Assembly (NCBI GenBank): GCA_964433495.1
Contig: CAYSRC010000017.1
Location: 1-41,841, forward strand
Length of the DNA stretch: 41,841 nt
Direction: 5' to 3'
From: CAYSRC01 sp964433495
GTDB taxonomy: Bacteria > Bacillota > Clostridia > Oscillospirales > Ruminococcaceae
The notes under the pieces are model-generated. The model did no database searches. It was not told where the DNA came from and saw nothing but the letters and a program-made list of their open reading frames with translations. The position numbers and the translations under genes were made by a program. Positions 38,696-41,841 of this stretch are shown here, piece after piece (the first letter of the stretch is position 1; each line of letters begins with the position of its first letter).

Positions 38696-39709
38696 ATGAG
38701 GGTACTTGTTACGGGCGGCGCGGGGTACATCGGCTCACACACCGTGCTTTCACTGGTCGCCGCGGGGCACGAGCCCGTCGTGGCCGACAACTTCTGCAAC
38801 AGCAAGCCCGAGGTCATGAACAGGCTTCGCGAGCTCGCGGGCAGGGAGATAAAGCTCTGCCGCATCGACCTTTGCGACAAGGAGGCGACCGGCCGGCTGT
38901 TTAAGGACGGGGGCTTTGACGCGGTCATCCACTTTGCCGGGCTCAAGGCGGTGGGCGAGTCGGTTCAAAAGCCGCTCGAGTACTTTTCAAACAACCTCAC
39001 CTCGACGCTCAACGTGCTGCAAAGCATGAGGCGGTACGGCGTCAACAACTTTGTCTTCAGCTCATCCGCCACCGTATACGGAAGCCCCGCCACGGTGCCC
39101 GTGACCGAGGATTTCCCGCTGTCGGTCACCAACCCCTACGGCAGGACAAAGCTGATGATCGAGGACATGCTGCGCGACATCTGCCGCGCGAACCCCGACT
39201 TCAACGTCGCGCTGCTGCGGTATTTTAACCCCATCGGCGCGCACCCGAGCGGCCGCATCGGCGAGGATCCGTTTGACGTGCCCAACAACCTCATGCCCTA
39301 TGTCGCGCAGGTCGCGGTGGGCAGGCGCGAAAGGCTCTCGGTCTTCGGGGACGACTACGACACACCCGACGGCACGGGCGTGCGCGACTACATCCACGTC
39401 GTCGACCTCGCCGACGGCCATGTCGCCGCGCTCAAAAAGCTGTCGCAAAACTGCGGCCTTGTCACCTACAACCTCGGCACCGGGCGGGGGTATTCGGTGC
39501 TCGAGCTCGTGGCTGCGTTCTCAAGGGCGTGCGGGCACGACATCCCGTATGTGATCGCCCCCCGCCGTGCGGGCGACGTCGCCGAGCTGTGGAGCGACCC
39601 CGCAAAGGCCCGGGACGAACTCGGCTGGACGGCAAAGCTCACCCTCGACGACATGTGCCGCGACTCGTGGAACTGGCAGTCCCGCAATCCCAACGGCTAC
39701 GAAGAGTAG
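38696..39709 (+). CDS. galE: UDP-glucose 4-epimerase
   Basis: NAD-dependent epimerase interconverting UDP-glucose and UDP-galactose (or the GlcNAc forms). 337 residues, normal length: NAD-binding TGGAGYIGSH at 6-15, HFAGLKAVGES, catalytic SSSATVYG and the YxxxK motif in NPYGRTK, then RYFNPIGAHPSG and a C-terminal substrate region (APRRAGDVAELWSDP). ATG 38696 with aaggag 7 nt upstream; the open frame back to 38612 is leader. Single-gene unit with promoter at 38515-38543 and a strong terminator. Confidence 0.96.
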   Translation: MRVLVTGGAGYIGSHTVLSLVAAGHEPVVADNFCNSKPEVMNRLRELAGREIKLCRIDLCDKEATGRLFKDGGFDAVIHFAGLKAVGESVQKPLEYFSNNLTSTLNVLQSMRRYGVNNFVFSSSATVYGSPATVPVTEDFPLSVTNPYGRTKLMIEDMLRDICRANPDFNVALLRYFNPIGAHPSGRIGEDPFDVPNNLMPYVAQVAVGRRERLSVFGDDYDTPDGTGVRDYIHVVDLADGHVAALKKLSQNCGLVTYNLGTGRGYSVLELVAAFSRACGHDIPYVIAPRRAGDVAELWSDPAKARDELGWTAKLTLDDMCRDSWNWQSRNPNGYEE

Positions 39710-39732
39710 TGGAACGACGCTCTGAAACCCTT

Positions 39733-39760
39733 AAAGCCCCAAAGCGATTTGGGGCTTTTT
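39733..39760 (+). terminator. Terminator of galE
   Basis: Perfect 11-bp stem aaagccccaaa (39733-39743) with tttggggcttt (39748-39758), GCGA loop, ending in TTTTT. Confidence 0.95.
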
Positions 39761-39798
39761 GTTTTGGGGCGTGTGTTCCCGCGCGGTTTTGTCCCGAT

Positions 39799-39833
39799 AA
39801 AAAACAAAACCCGAACCTTTTCGTTCGGGTTTT
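39799..39833 (-). terminator. Terminator of tRNA-Val
   Basis: Perfect 11-bp stem aaaacccgaac (39806-39816) with gttcgggtttt (39823-39833), 6-nt loop, then GTTTTTT on the minus strand. It begins 6 nt after the tRNA 3' end. Confidence 0.92.
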
Positions 39834-39839
39834 GCTGTC

Positions 39840-39915
39840 TGGTGGACGATAACGGGCTCGAACCGCTGACCCTTCGCACGTCAAGCGAATGCTCTACCAG
39901 CTGAGCTAATCGTCC
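39840..39915 (-). tRNA. tRNA-Val (anticodon GAC)
   Basis: 76 nt with an encoded CCA. Acceptor stem ggacgat/atcgtcc, D stem gctc/gagc, anticodon stem ttcgc/gcgaa around loop TTGACGT (anticodon GAC at positions 34-36), T stem agcgg/ccgtt with the TTCGAGC loop. Reads GUC and GUU valine codons. Own promoter and terminator, transcribed opposite to galE. Confidence 0.96.
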
Positions 39916-39927
39916 TCAGCGAGATTT

Positions 39928-39956
39928 ATTATATCGTAAACCGATTAAAAAAGCAA
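39928..39956 (-). promoter_or_regulatory. Promoter of tRNA-Val
   Basis: Minus strand TTGCTT (39951-39956), 17-nt spacer, perfect TATAAT (39928-39933), 12 nt before the mature tRNA 5' end. Confidence 0.88.
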
Positions 39957-40012
39957 TACCTTAATCAAAAAACTTTCCGCTCCCTCCGCGGGGCAAAACG
40001 CGGGCTTTTAAG

Positions 40013-40041
40013 TTGACAGATCGGCTTGATAAAAGTAAACT
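40013..40041 (+). promoter_or_regulatory. Promoter of the SDR gene
   Basis: Perfect TTGACA (40013-40018), 17-nt spacer, TAAACT (40036-40041). The predicted start is near 40048. Confidence 0.8.
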
Positions 40042-40097
40042 AAAAACAGATGCTTTTTACTTGCAGCGCCTTTTGATGAAGGCAGGGGGTGTTCCAT

Positions 40098-40889
40098 TTG
40101 TCAAAGAAGGTCATTGTGACGGGCGGAAGCAGCGGGATAGGGCGCGAGCTGTGCGGCATCTTCGCGAAAAACGGGTACGACGTCTACGAGATAAGCAGAA
40201 GCGGCGAGAGCCGGGACGGGATAACCCACATCTCCGCCGACGTGAGCGACGCCGACAGCGCCCGCGCCGCAATCGACAGGGCCGTCGAACTCGCGGGGGG
40301 CGTCGACATCCTCGTCAACAACGCCGGGTTCGGCATCTCGGGCGCGGTCGAGTTCACCGAGCCCGCGGACGCGAGGCGGCAGCTTGCGGTCAACTTTTTC
40401 GGCGCGTCCGAGTGCTCCGCCGCGGTCGTCCCGCACATGCGCAGGGCGGGCGGCGGGCGCATCGTCAATATAAGCTCGGTCGCGGGCTCGATCCCCATCC
40501 CGTTTCAGACCTACTATTCGGTGTCCAAGGCGGCGATAAACGCCTTCTCCTTCGCGCTCGCAAACGAGGTGCGGCCGTTCGGCATAAGCGTGTGCGCCGT
40601 GCTGCCGGGCGACGTGCACACAGGCTTCACCGCCGCGCGGAAAAAGCAGCCGCTCGGCGACGACGTCTACGAGGGCAGGATCTCCCGCTCGGTCGCGGGC
40701 ATGGAAAAGGACGAGCGCGACGGCATGAGCGCCGCCTACGCCGCGGGGGTGATCTACAAGGTCGCCGTCAAAAAGCGCGTGCGCCCCATGTACACCGCGG
40801 GCGCCCTGTACAAGCTGCTCATGTTTGTGGGCAGGGTGCTTCCCAAAACAGCGCTGAGCAGGCTCGTGTATGCCGTCTACGCAAAATAA
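40098..40889 (+). CDS. Short-chain dehydrogenase/reductase
   Basis: 263-residue classical SDR oxidoreductase. Cofactor motif TGGSSGIG (8-15), NNAG (74-77), catalytic Ser in NISS (126-127) and YSVSK (Y140, K144). The arginine in the first turn (SRSG) suggests NADP(H). The C-terminal part (VLPGDVHTGF ... YKLLMFVGRVLPKTALSRLVY) resembles SDRs annotated as acting on lipids or ketoacyl substrates, but the substrate cannot be named. TTG 40098 preferred over GTG 40089 because a caggggg site lies 8 nt upstream of the TTG and the family starts at this point. Single gene; no terminator seen before array H. Confidence 0.9.
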   Translation: MSKKVIVTGGSSGIGRELCGIFAKNGYDVYEISRSGESRDGITHISADVSDADSARAAIDRAVELAGGVDILVNNAGFGISGAVEFTEPADARRQLAVNFFGASECSAAVVPHMRRAGGGRIVNISSVAGSIPIPFQTYYSVSKAAINAFSFALANEVRPFGISVCAVLPGDVHTGFTAARKKQPLGDDVYEGRISRSVAGMEKDERDGMSAAYAAGVIYKVAVKKRVRPMYTAGALYKLLMFVGRVLPKTALSRLVYAVYAK

Positions 40890-40965
40890 GCGGCAGGGCA
40901 CGCTGCGAAGAACCGCAGACATTCCGCCTCTTCGGCTCCCTTGCGAGAGCTTCCGGGCGACTTCC

Positions 40966-41271
40966 CTTGAGGCTCCCTTGCCGAACGGTCGGCCGTAATT
41001 GGTACGACGGCTCGAAAGGCGCATAATATCGCGCCGAATGTCAAATGTCCGTTCCACTTACATTTGACCGCTCCGCGCGGCAGATGCGCGTCGCAATCGG
41101 TACGGCGTTCGGGGGTTCCCATATTCTCGGGAATTCAGCCGAGTGTAAATTGTACGACACTCGGCACACCCTACGGGAATATGTAGGGCGTGCCGCATGT
41201 CCGCACCTTTAACATGCGACCAACTCGCGGGAATATGCGAGCCGTGTCAGCGTTAGCTGACTGAGGGATTG
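40966..41271 (+). repeat. Modular hairpin array H
   Basis: Same order and spacing as array F: nested structure (40990-41100), then hairpins ttccc-atattctc-gggaa (about 41116-41133), 8-bp stem ccgagtgt, ccctac-gggaatat-gtaggg, 9-position stem around loop ccgcaccttta, ctcgc-gggaatat-gcgag, and gtcagc-gtta-gctgac, ending GAGGGATTG. Compared with F, two hairpins have changed both arms. Confidence 0.92.
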
Positions 41272-41327
41272 ACGCGCAAAGCCTTGTTGTCTTAGCAATC
41301 CTTAATTGCGACTACAGCCCACTGCAA

Positions 41328-41386
41328 GCAATCCCTCCGTCGCGGTCTTCGACCGCGCCACCTCACTTTGCACAAGGGAGGCTTGG
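41328..41386 (-). repeat. Two-hairpin element I
   Basis: CAATCCCTCC, hairpin 41341-41357 (cgcggtc-ttc-gaccgcg), then tcactttgcacaagggagg. Inverted relative to array H, 57 bp away. Confidence 0.75.
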
Positions 41387-41394
41387 GATACATC

Positions 41395-41530
41395 AAGCCC
41401 TTAAACTTGCACCCTTCCCCGGGTCGCGTGCCCTTAAGCTTCCCCCGTGGGGGGAAGCTGTCAGCTCGGGGTTCCCTTCAATGTCATTCGACATTGAAGG
41501 GGGAGGACGAGCGGCGGAGTGGGCGGATGT
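41395..41530 (+). repeat. Repeat element L with module J
   Basis: Module J (41402-41431), then hairpins 41437-41459 (10-bp stem agcttccccc) and 41474-41501 (perfect 12-bp stem cccttcaatgtc, loop attc). The latter resembles a terminator stem without a U-tract. No gene is visible from 40890 to the window end. Confidence 0.65.
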
Positions 41531-41639
41531 TTGCGCCCCTGTGCAAACGTAGCTTAACGCAGCACACGAGGACGAGATGAGGGGTTAGCTGAGCCCCCTC
41601 ACTTAACTTCGGCCCGCCCGAAACAACAGGTTCCCTGAC

Positions 41640-41841
41640 CCCTCATCCACCGCGGGGCGGTTCCCCTTCCCCCCACGGGGGAAGGTTTCCGGGCCCAAAA
41701 GTTTGCGCCCATCCCTTGGGTCGCGTGCACTTGGGCTCCCTTGCCGAACGCAATCGGAACGGCGTTCGGCAGGGTTCACATGTTTCCGTGAATTCTGCCG
41801 AGTGTAAGTTGTACGACACTCGGCACACCCTACGGGAATAT
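41640..41841 (+). repeat. Repeat element M with module J and start of an array, cut by the window end
   Basis: Hairpin 41665-41685 (9-bp stem ccttccccc, loop cac), module J (41697-41728), then an array beginning ggctcccttgccgaacg: stem gccgaacgc with loop aatcggaac, ttcac-atgtttcc-gtgaa, 8-bp stem ccgagtgt, and the first part of the ccctac hairpin. The last 110 bp match array F units in order. Confidence 0.8.

Noticed and set aside
40890..41841. Remnant of an insertion sequence with transposase
   Set aside because: No open frame with DDE, HUH or serine/tyrosine recombinase motifs; only hairpin repeats are visible.

Overview
The window is a GC-rich chromosomal segment (over 60 % GC by eye, not counted) whose gene content and order point to a Firmicute of class Clostridia, most likely the Oscillospiraceae/Ruminococcaceae group. 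Grounds are the block yicC-remA-gmk-rpoZ-priA-def-fmt-yugP-rsmB-rlmN-prpC-prkC-rsgA-rpe, the scpA-scpB-ytfI/ytfJ-rluB block, a class III fructose-1,6-bisphosphatase, strong GGAGG ribosome sites and good sigma-A type promoters. Family placement is inference; no 16S gene is present.

Layout. 1-13309 (minus strand): one long housekeeping operon for nucleotide metabolism, translation initiation, rRNA methylation, primosome restart, Ser/Thr kinase-phosphatase signalling and ribosome assembly. A near-perfect sigma-A promoter at 13281-13309 opens it; rpe is cut by the window start. 13891-15317 (minus): an iron-sulfur flavoprotein-like protein and a flavin reductase-like protein. 15663-18816 (minus): a three-gene biotin transcarboxylase-like set (12S-like, 1.3S-like, 5S-like) with its own promoter and terminator. 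19074-19802 (plus): a DUF937 protein with a recent internal duplication. 20581-24247 (minus): a membrane glycosyltransferase and an overlapping two-component system. 24818-28342 (minus): secG, a PLP-dependent YnbB-type lyase and murD. 28873-30303 (plus): a MATE exporter behind a structured leader. 30692-33078 (minus): fbp and rpmB. 33362-37276 (plus): a site-2 protease homologue, then a tightly overlapping scpA-scpB-DUF2953-ytfJ-rluB operon. 38324-40889: a small conserved-looking protein, galE, tRNA-Val(GAC) on the minus strand and a short-chain dehydrogenase.

Most gene-poor gaps are filled by one family of modular repeats, and this is the most striking thing in the window. Each repeat is a string of short hairpins spaced a few bases apart. 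Stem sequences change from unit to unit with both arms changing together, while the loops are conserved (about GGGAATAT in one class, about CCGTTCCnnTT in the other, either orientation). Arrays end in GAGGGATTG on one side and GAGGCTCCCTT on the other. They occur at about 236-333, 10998-11049, 13364-13745, 19892-20424, 22203-22263, 30431-30597, 37597-38134 and 40966-41841. No transposase, reverse transcriptase or Cas gene is present. A second candidate of interest is a three-way-junction RNA ending in a U-tract in the leader of the MATE gene (28690-28765).
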